Shown here one piece after another: positions 17,572 to 26,356 of a stretch of DNA of 64,000 nucleotides (within the stretch, counting starts at the first letter, position 1; the number at the start of each line of letters is the position of its first letter). The stretch covers positions 263,744 to 327,743 of the forward strand of contig CAYPIY010000006.1 in assembly GCA_964410965.1 (NCBI GenBank). The letters run 5' to 3'. The translations under genes were made by a program, and so were the position numbers. The notes under the pieces are model-generated. The model was not told where the DNA came from and searched no databases. It saw only the letters and a program-made list of their open reading frames with translations. Source of the stretch: JBBIRG01 sp964410965 (GTDB lineage Bacteria; CLD3; SB21; JBBIRG01).

Positions 17572-19044
17572 TTATTGTACCGCGAATTCGACGTCTGTTC
17601 GTTTCGTAAAATACCGGCTGTATCTGTATGTTGTTTTTGCCTCAATGACAAACCTGTAAAGACCGGACAGGTAGTGAATATCTCGCTGTTTCGAAACAAT
17701 GCCGGATGTATCCGGATGGGTTTTGTTTCCCAGCGAATCATTCAATTGTAAGTATCTTCCCGCCAGCGATTTTGTGTGAAATAAAAACCGGTCATCAGGA
17801 AGCCTGTCCCAGAGAATTTTAATTTTGCCTAAAGGATAAATCCGGTTATTTGCAAGTTCTGCAATTCTCTGTCCCTGTTCGTTTTCGATCCATGCGCTCA
17901 TCCGGGACTGTTCCGTCAGCAAGAATTCGAACTGAACCATGCTGTCTGCCATAGAGACGTTCATGTTCAGGATATCCGTTCCGATGTGAAAATACTGTCC
18001 GTAATGCTTATCAAGAATGAATACCTGGCCGAATTTTTTTCCGATAAATATGGCCCGCGGTTCAAAAAATTCATTGTCATCTTCACCGATATGCCCGAAC
18101 GACGTGATGTAATTCAGGTAGCGGTCGAATTTATGAACGCAATGATTAAGCAGGTCCGTAACCCAGATGTTGCAGTAATAATCAATAGCCGCGGAGGTCA
18201 GGTATACCCGCTGATAACCGTAATCCGTCGAGTTCACGCCCGAAATGAAGCGGCCTTCAAGAGAGTATTTCCGGATGCGGGTATGATTCATGTCCATCAC
18301 GATCAGGAAACTTTCACCGAAATAAGTGTCGTTAAAACGGCCGTCAGTTAATGCGAGTCCGTCCGGCTGAAATATGTTCGATTGAATTTCTGCGGAATCC
18401 TGCTGAAAGCCAAAGAGGGACTGGAAAGTCATGTCTTTGTCGAAGATCTGTATGCGGTCATTTCCCGTATCGGCGATATAAATCTGACCTGCCGCGTCAA
18501 TAGCGATGCCCCCCGGCGAATCAAATTCCCCGGTATTTGAACCTTTTTTTCCGAATGCTTTCACGAACTGAAGATAGGTGCCTGGATTCAATAAACGCAC
18601 TACGCGGTGATTGCCGGTATCCGTGATCCATACGTCTCCGTCGGGTGTGGCCGCAATGCCCCTGGGACCGGATAATTTCTGGAAGCTCGTTTTGCCCTCG
18701 TACACGTCCAGAGTCTGCATGGTGGAATTGTAAATAATATTGTTTTGCCCTGAATTCAGCGCGTAAACAGTCAGGTCATCGTCGTCGTGGGGATTCAGCG
18801 GGTCATCTGTGCTTTTCAGGCGAACACCGGCGATGCCGTAAGGATTGTCGGGCTTCACATCCGTCCGCCCGATCAGCGCCATGAATGCCATCAGATGGAG
18901 TTTCCCGGCTTTGTGAATCGGTGCGTGACGGAGCGGGGGATAGACAAGAGTCGTTGGAATGTGAGCCTTATATTCTTTTTGCTGTGCCGTCACAACAGAT
19001 GCGAAAATTATGAACGTGTGGAAATGTTTCAGAAAACCCGGCAT
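17572..19044 (-). CDS. Exported NHL-repeat beta-propeller protein
   Basis: 490 residues with a short signal peptide (FIIFASVVTAQ). From about residue 125 to 345 there are NHL repeats, visible as DVWITDTGNHRVVRL, QIYIADTGNDRIQIF and NIWVTDLLNHCVHKF, each preceded by GIA-x-D/P. They form a six-bladed propeller used for binding. The last 120 residues are beta-rich and may be an extra domain, but no NYPNPFN-type sorting signal is visible. Its partner is unknown. It is divergent from the SigR-like operon across 174 bases. Confidence 0.85.
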   Translation of the reverse strand: MPGFLKHFHTFIIFASVVTAQQKEYKAHIPTTLVYPPLRHAPIHKAGKLHLMAFMALIGRTDVKPDNPYGIAGVRLKSTDDPLNPHDDDDLTVYALNSGQNNIIYNSTMQTLDVYEGKTSFQKLSGPRGIAATPDGDVWITDTGNHRVVRLLNPGTYLQFVKAFGKKGSNTGEFDSPGGIAIDAAGQIYIADTGNDRIQIFDKDMTFQSLFGFQQDSAEIQSNIFQPDGLALTDGRFNDTYFGESFLIVMDMNHTRIRKYSLEGRFISGVNSTDYGYQRVYLTSAAIDYYCNIWVTDLLNHCVHKFDRYLNYITSFGHIGEDDNEFFEPRAIFIGKKFGQVFILDKHYGQYFHIGTDILNMNVSMADSMVQFEFLLTEQSRMSAWIENEQGQRIAELANNRIYPLGKIKILWDRLPDDRFLFHTKSLAGRYLQLNDSLGNKTHPDTSGIVSKQRDIHYLSGLYRFVIEAKTTYRYSRYFTKRTDVEFAVQ

Positions 19045-19107
19045 ACAGTTCTCTCTATGCTGAATATAAAATCGTAAACGCCTAAACTGCAGAACGGCGA
19101 GAAAATA

Positions 19108-19134
19108 GGAACTTGAAAAATAATTTGCAAGTTG
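19108..19134 (+). promoter_or_regulatory. Candidate SigR/SigH-type promoter of the sigma/anti-sigma operon
   Basis: GGAAC at 19108-19112 is separated by exactly 18 bases from GTTG at 19131-19134. This matches the GGAAY-N18-GTT pattern recognised by SigR/SigH sigma factors. It lies 84 bases before the sigma gene, where an autoregulatory promoter would be expected. No transcript data support it here. Confidence 0.45.
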
Positions 19135-19218
19135 ATTTGAAAGCTTTTACATTGATTAAGAACAAAATGAACAGACGGAATAAAACATTCACTTTTACGT
19201 TACCCCAGTAAGGCACCT

Positions 19219-19773
19219 ATGACAGCAAAAGAGTTTGAAGAGCAGGCGTTACCCCATTCGGATTCATTGTATCATACCGCTTTGCGTCTTACTCATAATC
19301 CCAACGACGCTGAGGACTTAGTGCAGGAAGTATTTTACAAATCTTTTAAGTCGATCAATCAGTTTGAGCCCGGTACAAACATGAAAGCGTGGCTTTTCAA
19401 GATTCTCGTAAACACACATATTTCACAGTACCGGAAGAATTCCCGCAATCCGGCTGCTGCCGCCTATGAGGACATCGAGGAGTTTTCCTTGTACAATCAG
19501 GTTCACAGCCGTGCAACCTCCCTTTCCGACTCGCCGGCATCGATCCTCGACCGTTTTCTTGCGAAAGACATCCAGAATGCGATTGATGATCTTCCGGATC
19601 AGTTCAGGGATGTGGTCATGCTTGTGGATGTGGAGGGTTTCTCCTATCAGGAAGCAGCGGATATCCTTGAAATTCCAGTGGGTACGGTTATGTCAAGACT
19701 GTTCAGAGGCCGGAAAATTCTTCAGAAAGAACTCTGGGAATATGCGGTGGAATACGGCTACGTCAACAATTAA
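19219..19773 (+). CDS. ECF sigma factor of the SigR/RpoE type
   Basis: 184 residues. Region 2 lies at about 10-80 (TALRLTHNPNDAEDLVQEVFYKSF, WLFKILVNTHISQYRK). Region 4 lies at about 120-175 (LPDQFRDVVMLVDVEGFSYQEAADILEIPVGTVMSRLFRGRK). The linker has the acidic EDIEEFSLY stretch seen in SigR/SigH relatives. The next gene, 24 bases downstream, encodes a zinc anti-sigma factor, so the pair is expected to form a stress switch. TAAGG precedes the ATG. A SigR-like promoter lies upstream, suggesting autoregulation. Confidence 0.93.
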   Translation: MTAKEFEEQALPHSDSLYHTALRLTHNPNDAEDLVQEVFYKSFKSINQFEPGTNMKAWLFKILVNTHISQYRKNSRNPAAAAYEDIEEFSLYNQVHSRATSLSDSPASILDRFLAKDIQNAIDDLPDQFRDVVMLVDVEGFSYQEAADILEIPVGTVMSRLFRGRKILQKELWEYAVEYGYVNN

Positions 19774-19797
19774 CGCAATTATCTTGAAAGGTCATAT

Positions 19798-20100
19798 ATG
19801 CTAGAGGTTCAAGGACAGGATAAGAGGGAACATGCGCATTCCGAAAATACCATTTGTCAGGAAGTGAACCGCCGCGTGTACGCGTTTATCGAGGGTCAGA
19901 TGGACATTGGTCAGCTTCAGGAATTCAGGGAACATATCGGCCAGTGTCTGTCATGCCAGACGATGGTTCAGTTTGAGAAAAAACTGATTCAGGTGATCAG
20001 GATCAAGGGAGGCCAGTCCGTTACTGATATTCCCACCAGCCTGAAGGAAAAAATTAAGAAAGTATTTGATGATCAATCCGGTACATCCGAAAAGCATTAG
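19798..20100 (+). CDS. RsrA-like zinc-binding anti-sigma factor
   Basis: 100 residues. The zinc anti-sigma motif H46-x3-C50-x2-C53 (HIGQCLSC) is preceded by C20. The spacing C20-x25-H46-x3-C50-x2-C53 is the same as C11/H37/C41/C44 of Streptomyces RsrA, where thiol oxidation releases zinc and frees SigR. The rest is helical and soluble, with no membrane segment. Its place behind a SigR-like sigma gene strongly supports the function. Redox sensing is inferred from the cysteine spacing. A CTA codon follows the ATG at 19798, and GAAAGG lies upstream. Confidence 0.88.
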   Translation: MLEVQGQDKREHAHSENTICQEVNRRVYAFIEGQMDIGQLQEFREHIGQCLSCQTMVQFEKKLIQVIRIKGGQSVTDIPTSLKEKIKKVFDDQSGTSEKH

Positions 20101-20105
20101 TGATA

Positions 20106-21740
20106 TTATCTCCATCCCTGCGCGATGGGAATACGCCGGCCGAATCCGAACGCTTTTGTCGTGACACGAAGGCCCGGTGCGGACTGGCGGCGTTTGTATT
20201 CGTTCCGGTCAATCAGCCTCAGAATTCTTTCAACCGTCTCTTTCTCGTAACCTGATTTTACGATATCGTCTAATTCCTTTGATTCTTCAATGTAAGCTTT
20301 GATGATTCCGTCCAGAATTTCGTATGGGGGCAGACTGTCCTGGTCCGTCTGGCCCGGCCTGAGTTCGGCTGATGGCGGCTTGGTCAGCGTGCTGTGAGGA
20401 ATGATTTCCTTTTTATGGTTCAGCCATTCGGAGATGCGGTACACCATGGTTTTGGGAACGTCGCTGATCACCGATAGGCCTCCGCACATGTCACCGTATA
20501 TGGTGCAGTATCCGACGGCGAGCTCGGATTTATTGCCTGTACTGAGTACCATCGCGCCCGTTTTGTTGGAGAGGGCCATGAGGTAATTCCCACGTATCCG
20601 TGCCTGGATGTTTTCTTCAGTGATGTCCTCCTCGGCATTTCCGAAAAAGGGTTTCAGGGTATCCAGGTATCCCTGGTACAGGGGTTCGATAGGGATGACA
20701 TGAAACCGGATACCAAGATTTTCCGCGAGTTTCCTGGCGTCTTCAAGGCTGTGAGCTGAGGAAAACCTCGACGGCATGGCTACGCCCGTGACGTGATCCG
20801 GTCCGAGAGCTTCCGCGGCGATCGCTGCGACCAGGGCTGAATCGATGCCTCCGCTCAGTCCGATCAGGCAGCGGTGGAACCCGCATTTGCCAAGATAATC
20901 TTTCAGTCCCAGCACCAGCGCACGGAATACCTGTTCCTCCTCGGCCATATGAAAAGGATCATCGGCTGCTGGGTTTGTTTCCGTGTCGATCAAAACGGAA
21001 TCCTCCGAAAATGATTTTGCCGCGCCGATCACCTGTCCATCCACGTTGAGTCCGAAACTGGATCCGTCAAAGACCAGGCTGTCATTTCCTCCGACAAGAT
21101 TTACCATTACCGCTGGAATCTTATATTTCCGGCAGATTGAACGGAACATTTGTAACCTCAGGTCCGGTTTATTGATATGGAACGGGGATGCGGAAATGTT
21201 GACGATAATGTCTGCTCCGGACTTCATTAGCGATTCAACTGGGTCTTTTTCGTAAAGTCGTTTTTGCCAGAAATCCTTGTCATTCCATGCATCTTCGCAT
21301 ATGGTAATTCCGATGCTGCGGTTGTTCAGTTGAAAAAGATGTTGTCCCCGGCAGGGTTCAAAGTGTCGGCGTTCGTCAAATACGTCGTAATTGGGAAGTA
21401 GAGTCTTGCATTGCTTCCCGATAAGGGCTCCGTCCTTTATAAAAGCCGCTGCATTGAACAGACTATTTCCCTGGTAAGCAGAGTTTCGGTCCACATATCC
21501 GCAGATAACGGCTATTCCATGGGTTTCCGCTGTGATCGTATCCAAAGTTTGCAGGTTTTTATCGATAAATGTTTTTTTTTCCACTAAATCTTCCGGCGGG
21601 TATCCTATAACCGAAAGCTCGGGAAAGACAACTAAATCCGCTTTACAGCGCCGTCCTTCCCGTATTTGATAAATTATCTTTTCCGTATTATTCTTGAAAT
21701 CGCCTAAGCGTGTGTTGATTTGGGCTAAAAGGATTTTCAT
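20106..21740 (-). CDS. nadE: Glutamine-dependent NAD+ synthetase
   Basis: 544 residues with two domains. The N-terminal nitrilase-like glutaminase (1-260) has its catalytic triad in FPELSVIGYPPEDL (Glu), GKQCKTLLPNYDVFDERRHF (Lys) and GITICEDAW (Cys). The C-terminal synthetase (270-544) has the ATP pyrophosphatase loop GLSGGIDSALVAAIAAEALG and TGNKSELAVGYCTIYGDMCGG. It converts deamido-NAD, ATP and glutamine to NAD+ in the cytoplasm. Length and motifs match the bacterial Gln-dependent type. It converges on the anti-sigma gene with a 5-base gap. Confidence 0.97.
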   Translation of the reverse strand: MKILLAQINTRLGDFKNNTEKIIYQIREGRRCKADLVVFPELSVIGYPPEDLVEKKTFIDKNLQTLDTITAETHGIAVICGYVDRNSAYQGNSLFNAAAFIKDGALIGKQCKTLLPNYDVFDERRHFEPCRGQHLFQLNNRSIGITICEDAWNDKDFWQKRLYEKDPVESLMKSGADIIVNISASPFHINKPDLRLQMFRSICRKYKIPAVMVNLVGGNDSLVFDGSSFGLNVDGQVIGAAKSFSEDSVLIDTETNPAADDPFHMAEEEQVFRALVLGLKDYLGKCGFHRCLIGLSGGIDSALVAAIAAEALGPDHVTGVAMPSRFSSAHSLEDARKLAENLGIRFHVIPIEPLYQGYLDTLKPFFGNAEEDITEENIQARIRGNYLMALSNKTGAMVLSTGNKSELAVGYCTIYGDMCGGLSVISDVPKTMVYRISEWLNHKKEIIPHSTLTKPPSAELRPGQTDQDSLPPYEILDGIIKAYIEESKELDDIVKSGYEKETVERILRLIDRNEYKRRQSAPGLRVTTKAFGFGRRIPIAQGWR

Positions 21741-21750
21741 GGTTTCTTGA

Positions 21751-21780
21751 AAAAAAAATCCGATAGGGTTATCGGATTTT
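21751..21780 (-). terminator. Intrinsic terminator after the LexA/UmuD-like gene
   Basis: On the minus strand AAAATCCGAT and ATCGGATTTT form a perfect 10-bp stem with a 6-base loop, followed by a run of T residues. It lies between the S24-protein stop (21805) and the nadE start (21740), so it should separate the two transcription units. Confidence 0.8.
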
Positions 21781-21804
21781 CATGAAAGTTCTCATTTTTG
21801 GTTT

Positions 21805-22320
21805 TCAGTTACGTATGACATCGATAACCTGCCCGCCGATGCGGAACGGAGTATGCGCCAGGCTGACTTCGATCGGTTCATAAGCGCTGTTGGCGGGTTG
21901 AAGAACTACCTGATTGCCTCTGCGGTAAATTCTTTTTACAGTGGGCTCTTCATTGACGTAAGCGATCACAATATCTCCGTTGGAAAATCCGGTTCCGAAT
22001 TTTACAACAAGGAAATTTCCGTCGAATATTCCGTCTTCCGTCATGCTGTCGCCGGTTACGCGGAGTGCAAAATACTGCGAGGACAAGCTGCGGGGCTGAT
22101 CGTTTTGCCAGGATACTTCTCCCATGGGAACTGTTTCGGAAAAGGAGGGCCTGCCTGCGGCTACATAACCTAATACCGGAAGCATTACATCAGAACTGGC
22201 TTTGTCTGAACGGGTAATCATAAAAACCTCAGATTTTTCTTTTGGTTCCAGAATCACAGAAGAAGTTAATGCAAAGTTGGTCAGAATATCAAGAATTATT
22301 TTCAATTTCGAATCAGGCAT
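21805..22320 (-). CDS. LexA/UmuD-like S24 peptidase without a DNA-binding domain
   Basis: 171 residues. The whole self-cleavage domain is present: the A55-G56 site in YVAAGRP, the catalytic Ser in VTGDSMTEDGIFDG and the catalytic Lys in TVKRIYRRGNQVVLQPANS, all close to LexA. LexA has about 70 residues of winged helix before this. Here only about 45 precede LPVLGYVAAG and they do not look like a helix-turn-helix. An in-frame TGA at 22333-22335 rules out a longer start. From the internal Met34 the size would equal UmuD (about 139). No umuC is adjacent. It may be a UmuD-like factor or a degenerate repressor. Confidence 0.8.
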   Translation of the reverse strand: MPDSKLKIILDILTNFALTSSVILEPKEKSEVFMITRSDKASSDVMLPVLGYVAAGRPSFSETVPMGEVSWQNDQPRSLSSQYFALRVTGDSMTEDGIFDGNFLVVKFGTGFSNGDIVIAYVNEEPTVKRIYRRGNQVVLQPANSAYEPIEVSLAHTPFRIGGQVIDVIRN

Positions 22321-22425
22321 TGTTTTTGTTTTTCATCATCCGAAAGCAGAAAAAAACACTTGTATCGGGTTCATGTTTCATGTATATTTTACGGAACTTG
22401 CATAGTAAGGAACCCTGCCTTTGCC

Positions 22426-23019
22426 ATGAAATATTTAAAGAAAAAATTCGGAACACTCATTCTGGCTTCGGAATCGCCCAGGAGGGCAGCCATTCTCAGG
22501 CAGGTCGGTTTTGATTTCCTGGTCCATCCGAGCCGGGTCGAAGAAACCTACAACTCTTCGGATCCGGTCGATATTGCGAAAGAACTTGCAGAAAAGAAAG
22601 CAAAAGCTGTTTCCGCGATTTTTCAGGACCAGATTGTGCTGGGCGCCGATACGATAGTTGTTCTGGATCAACATATCCTGGGTAAACCTATGGCCCCTGA
22701 CGATGCGGCTAAGATGCTGATGCTGCTCAGCGGCAGGACCCATCAGGTCTATACTGCGTACTGCCTGATTCATGAGAACAGAAAAATATCCGTTATCGAT
22801 TTTTCACGCACGGATGTGACTTTCCGGATATTGGACAGGGAAGAAGTGGATGCTTATATCGCCACGGGTTCGCCGATGGACAAAGCGGGTGCTTACGGCA
22901 TACAGGACGGCAGCGCGGTTTTCATCGATCATATCGATGGAGATTTTTATAATGTCGTTGGGCTGCCGGTGACAAGCATGTATCAGACTTTGTTTGCCTA
23001 TTTTAATCACCACCCTTAA
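22426..23019 (+). CDS. maf: Maf family nucleotide pyrophosphatase
   Basis: 197 residues from the ATG at 22426. Motifs are LILASESPRRAAILRQ near the start, VLGADTIVVLD, the GKP loop, LSGRTHQVYTA and GAYGIQDGSAVFIDHIDGDFYNVVGLP near the end. Maf/YhdE proteins hydrolyse non-canonical or modified NTPs such as dTTP/UTP in the cytoplasm. The frame is open upstream (possible TTG at 22360), but family similarity starts at MKYLKKKFG. It is the first gene of a long co-directional run and ends 6 bases before the RodZ-like gene. Confidence 0.93.
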   Translation: MKYLKKKFGTLILASESPRRAAILRQVGFDFLVHPSRVEETYNSSDPVDIAKELAEKKAKAVSAIFQDQIVLGADTIVVLDQHILGKPMAPDDAAKMLMLLSGRTHQVYTAYCLIHENRKISVIDFSRTDVTFRILDREEVDAYIATGSPMDKAGAYGIQDGSAVFIDHIDGDFYNVVGLPVTSMYQTLFAYFNHHP

Positions 23020-23025
23020 TGTAAA

Positions 23026-23907
23026 ATGAGCCTTAATTATTACGCCGATTTTTCCTCATTTTTAAAATCTTCCCGGGAAAAGACGGGGATTACCCTGGAT
23101 AGCGTTTCATCCAGCACTCGAATACCTGTCTTATATCTCGAGTGCATCGAACGCGGTGAGTTTGGTTTTGCGTCGAGCGTTCTGATCCAGGGATACCTGA
23201 GGCAATACGCGAAGATTCTTGGTCTCGATGAGCAAGCAGTTGCCCGGCAATACAACATGATTCTGAAAAAAATTGAATATGTTTCTTCTGACCATCATCT
23301 GCCTCCTCCTTTTATTGAACATCCACATGAACCAGTCGCTCGTCAAATTCGTGATACTCTTCAGCGTTCCGGGAAATGGATCCGAAGACACGCTGTTCTG
23401 ATGCATTCACAAACGGATGAAAGCACGGGCGAGTTTTCCACAGAACCTATGCCGGGATGGGAAATCACTAGCGATCCGCTGGTGAAAACCGGCAAAACGA
23501 TTGACGATGAAGTTGCAAGAAAATGGCTGGCTGAACGCCGGTTAACTAATGTGGTTACGGCATTTTGTATTTGCTTATTAGCCGTGTCTTTTGTATTTTT
23601 TCTGTCAGAACCAACCGGCTCCGGCAGCCGAACACTTTCCGGTGAGGAATCGAATGATAAACAATCCATACCGGTAACGGCGGCGGATAATAAGAAAATA
23701 TCCGTTCCCCTGCGAACGCGATGGAATATTACACCGGCATTATTAACCGAAGAAGAAATTTCCGAAAAGGAACGAACGCGATTATGGCTGGAACAGGAAA
23801 GCGTCAATATTCGGAAAAACCTTGTCAGTCAGAGTCATCCGGACGGCCAGCAACTCATTCCGGTTTCCGTTCACGAGTCTGCTTCTTTTTTAGAAGAAAA
23901 TTATTAA
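23026..23907 (+). CDS. RodZ-like helix-turn-helix membrane protein
   Basis: 293 residues. The N-terminal HTH_25-type domain (8-80) reads FLKSSREKTGITLDSVSSSTRIPVLYLECIERGEF and LIQGYLRQYAKILGLDE, as in RodZ. A single transmembrane segment lies at about 174-194 (VVTAFCICLLAVSFVFFL), and about 95 residues follow outside. RodZ links MreB to cell-wall synthesis. The usual C-terminal DUF4115 domain is not evident, so the periplasmic part is divergent. It lies between maf and the first chemoreceptor. A role in shape or polarity is inferred from the N-terminal domain. Confidence 0.75.
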   Translation: MSLNYYADFSSFLKSSREKTGITLDSVSSSTRIPVLYLECIERGEFGFASSVLIQGYLRQYAKILGLDEQAVARQYNMILKKIEYVSSDHHLPPPFIEHPHEPVARQIRDTLQRSGKWIRRHAVLMHSQTDESTGEFSTEPMPGWEITSDPLVKTGKTIDDEVARKWLAERRLTNVVTAFCICLLAVSFVFFLSEPTGSGSRTLSGEESNDKQSIPVTAADNKKISVPLRTRWNITPALLTEEEISEKERTRLWLEQESVNIRKNLVSQSHPDGQQLIPVSVHESASFLEENY

Positions 23908-23948
23908 TGTTAACTTAACCATCAATTTCTTGCCGGATGGAGTAAGCT

Positions 23949-25538
23949 ATGTTTCAATATTTCCTGAATATGAATTTGCGGTCAAAGCTGATATGGACCA
24001 TGGCCTCGTTTGCCGCGTCTTTTATTGTGCTGGTGACGGTGATATTCACGATAAAAATGTATTCATCTTCCGTTACGATGCAGGAAAATTTTCTCATCCG
24101 GGAGGGAGAAATCACAAGTAAAAGCATCGCTCCGGGACTCGATTTCGGGGATAAAGCATCCGTCAACGATGCTTATTCAGCGGTAAAAACGAATCTTGAT
24201 TTTATTATTTCATATGATGTAGACGGGAAGGTGTTCTTAGCGTACATTCGCGAGGGAAAAGACGAAAAAAGGATTCATGCGTTTCTGGAGCAGGAGATCA
24301 AAACATGGAAAACCAATAAGCAGAAAAACTACATCTTCGAGGGAGAAGGCGATCTTTGTTTTATTCTTCCGGTCGTGAATAACGTCGGCAATGAGATAGG
24401 CACACTGATTCTGGGCACCTCAACGGATCCGATTTATTCGGAATTAAGAGATCAGATCATATTTAGTCTGGTTCTTTTTGTTTTTGTGGTTGCCGGTGGA
24501 ATCGGTGCTGCTTTTGCCCTCAGCAAGATGTTCATCAATCCCATTACTACCATCATCGAACGCCTGAAAGATATCTCTGAAGGCGAGGGTGACCTGACCA
24601 AACGAATCGAAGTCCATACCAAGGACGAAATTGCCGAACTGGCCGAGGTGTTTAATGCGTTTGTGGCCAAATTGCAGGAAATGATCAGGCGGATCGCAGT
24701 GACAACCGAACAAATCAACAATTCGGTGGTTATGATCAATTCCAATGCGTCGCATGTTGCCGACGGCGCGGAGCTTCAGTCGAATAAAGCCACCGTAGTC
24801 GCGGTAGCGGCGGAAGAGATGTCGGCGACGATTGTCCAGAATTCGTCCAATACGAATGATGCCGTCGAACTGACCAAGTCCGCACATGAAGCCGTTCGCA
24901 TAGGACGGTATGTCGTCAATGACACAAAAAAAGGATACGAGAAAATTTCGACTGTGGTCAGCGAGTCGGCCCAGACCATTCTGGAACTGGGCAAAACCAC
25001 CGCACAGATCGGACGCGTTCTTGAAGTCATCAACGATATTACCGATCAGATCAATCTGCTGTCGCTCAATGCGGCTATCGAGGCGGCCACGGCTGGTGAA
25101 TATGGAAAGGGTTTCGCTGTTGTCGCGGATGAAATTAAAAAACTCGCCGAGAGGACCAACCAGTCCACAACCGAAATTCAGCAGCTGATTGAAACGATCC
25201 AGAAAGCCATGGCCAACGCCATCCGTTCCATGGAACGCGGTACAAAAGAAGTAGAGCGGGGCAGGGAACTCGGCAACAAGACCGTGGAAGCCTTCAGCGA
25301 TATTCTTCAGGCGAACAATCAGGTCATGGAAATGATCACCAGCATCTCGAGCTCATCGCAGGAGCAGAACCGAACTGCAGAAGAAATCTCGAATAATATC
25401 GAAAACATCGCCACGATCGCCAAGTCAACCGCTGAGGAAATCAAGAAAATCAACATCGAGACGGAAGAACTTGCGGGCCGGACCAAGCAGTTAAAATCCC
25501 TTGTGGCGCGCTTTAAACTGAAAGATCACAATAATTAA
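23949..25538 (+). CDS. Methyl-accepting chemotaxis protein
   Basis: 529 residues. TM1 lies at about 14-37 and TM2 at about 172-194, with a 130-residue periplasmic sensor between them. The sensor layout (SKSIAPGLDFGDKASVNDAY, IISYDVDGKVFLAYI) resembles CHASE8-type domains. A HAMP domain follows (FINPITTIIERLKDISEGEGDLTKRIEV). The long cytoplasmic coiled coil has the signalling tip ITDQINLLSLNAAIEAA and GKGFAVVADEIKKLAERT. It passes ligand state to CheA/CheW. No C-terminal CheR-binding pentapeptide is visible. It is the first chemosensory gene in the run. Confidence 0.94.
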   Translation: MFQYFLNMNLRSKLIWTMASFAASFIVLVTVIFTIKMYSSSVTMQENFLIREGEITSKSIAPGLDFGDKASVNDAYSAVKTNLDFIISYDVDGKVFLAYIREGKDEKRIHAFLEQEIKTWKTNKQKNYIFEGEGDLCFILPVVNNVGNEIGTLILGTSTDPIYSELRDQIIFSLVLFVFVVAGGIGAAFALSKMFINPITTIIERLKDISEGEGDLTKRIEVHTKDEIAELAEVFNAFVAKLQEMIRRIAVTTEQINNSVVMINSNASHVADGAELQSNKATVVAVAAEEMSATIVQNSSNTNDAVELTKSAHEAVRIGRYVVNDTKKGYEKISTVVSESAQTILELGKTTAQIGRVLEVINDITDQINLLSLNAAIEAATAGEYGKGFAVVADEIKKLAERTNQSTTEIQQLIETIQKAMANAIRSMERGTKEVERGRELGNKTVEAFSDILQANNQVMEMITSISSSSQEQNRTAEEISNNIENIATIAKSTAEEIKKINIETEELAGRTKQLKSLVARFKLKDHNN

Positions 25539-25550
25539 CCGGGTTTAAGA

Positions 25551-26321
25551 ATGACCGCATACGAAAAACTGCTTCAGATCAGGAACCGCAAAGGTTCCGG
25601 TTATATCGTGCTGATCGATCCTGACAAGCGGACAGAGGCAGAAACACTGCAAACAGTGGAAACCTGCGCAGAGAGCGGTGTAGATGCCATATTTGTCGGC
25701 AGCAGTCTGCTCCTTTCGAACCGCTTCAATTCCACGATCCAGACGATCAAGCGTGATTACGATATTCCGGTGATTATTTTTCCGGGCAGCACGATCCAGT
25801 TGTCCGAGTACGCGGATGCGGTTCTTTTTTTATCGCTGATCAGCGGGAGGAATCCTGAATATCTTATCGGCGCGCAGGTTCTCGGAGCGCCGATTATACG
25901 CAAAATGGGTTTGGAAGCAATACCGACCGGATATATGCTGATTGAATCCGGTAAAACGACTTCTGCGGAATTCATGAGTCATTCTATGCCCATTCCACGT
26001 GATAAGAACGATATCGCTGTCGCTCATGCCATGGCCGGGGAATATCTGGGGATGAAGATGATCTATCTCGAAGCGGGTAGCGGAGCCATATACAGCGTAC
26101 CTGAAGGGATGATCGAAGCCGTAACGGGCTATATCAGTATTCCCGTCATTGTGGGCGGAGGATTACGCACACCAGAAGACGCCAGGAAAAAAGTAGAGGC
26201 CGGTGCGGCTTTTATCGTCACAGGAAACATCCTTGAGCAGGATCAGTCGCTGTCACTGATTCGTGAATTTTCCGAAGCTGTGCACTGGAAAGAATCTCCC
26301 GTGTCTTCAGGGAACAATTAA
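25551..26321 (+). CDS. Geranylgeranylglyceryl phosphate synthase family protein
   Basis: 256 residues. TIM-barrel motifs of the GGGPS/PcrB family are present: YIVLIDPDKR, DAIFVGSS, PVIIFPGSTIQLSEYADAVLFLSLISGRNPEYLIG, IPTGYMLIE, YLEAGSGA and PVIVGGGLRTPEDARKKVEAGAAFIVTGN. The enzyme joins sn-glycerol-1-phosphate to a prenyl diphosphate, the first step of archaeal-type ether lipids. The length and the LISGRNPEYLIG segment fit the longer archaeal/FCB group better than the Bacillus PcrB type. It sits oddly between an MCP gene and cheW, with gaps of 12 and 35 bases. Prenyl chain length cannot be judged from motifs alone. Confidence 0.92.
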   Translation: MTAYEKLLQIRNRKGSGYIVLIDPDKRTEAETLQTVETCAESGVDAIFVGSSLLLSNRFNSTIQTIKRDYDIPVIIFPGSTIQLSEYADAVLFLSLISGRNPEYLIGAQVLGAPIIRKMGLEAIPTGYMLIESGKTTSAEFMSHSMPIPRDKNDIAVAHAMAGEYLGMKMIYLEAGSGAIYSVPEGMIEAVTGYISIPVIVGGGLRTPEDARKKVEAGAAFIVTGNILEQDQSLSLIREFSEAVHWKESPVSSGNN

Positions 26322-26356
26322 GGAAACGGATGAAACAAATATAACGGCATGATATT

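Noticed and set aside
21805..22320. A umuDC operon
   Set aside because: No Y-family polymerase gene lies on either side; downstream is nadE behind a terminator and upstream is the divergent maf gene.
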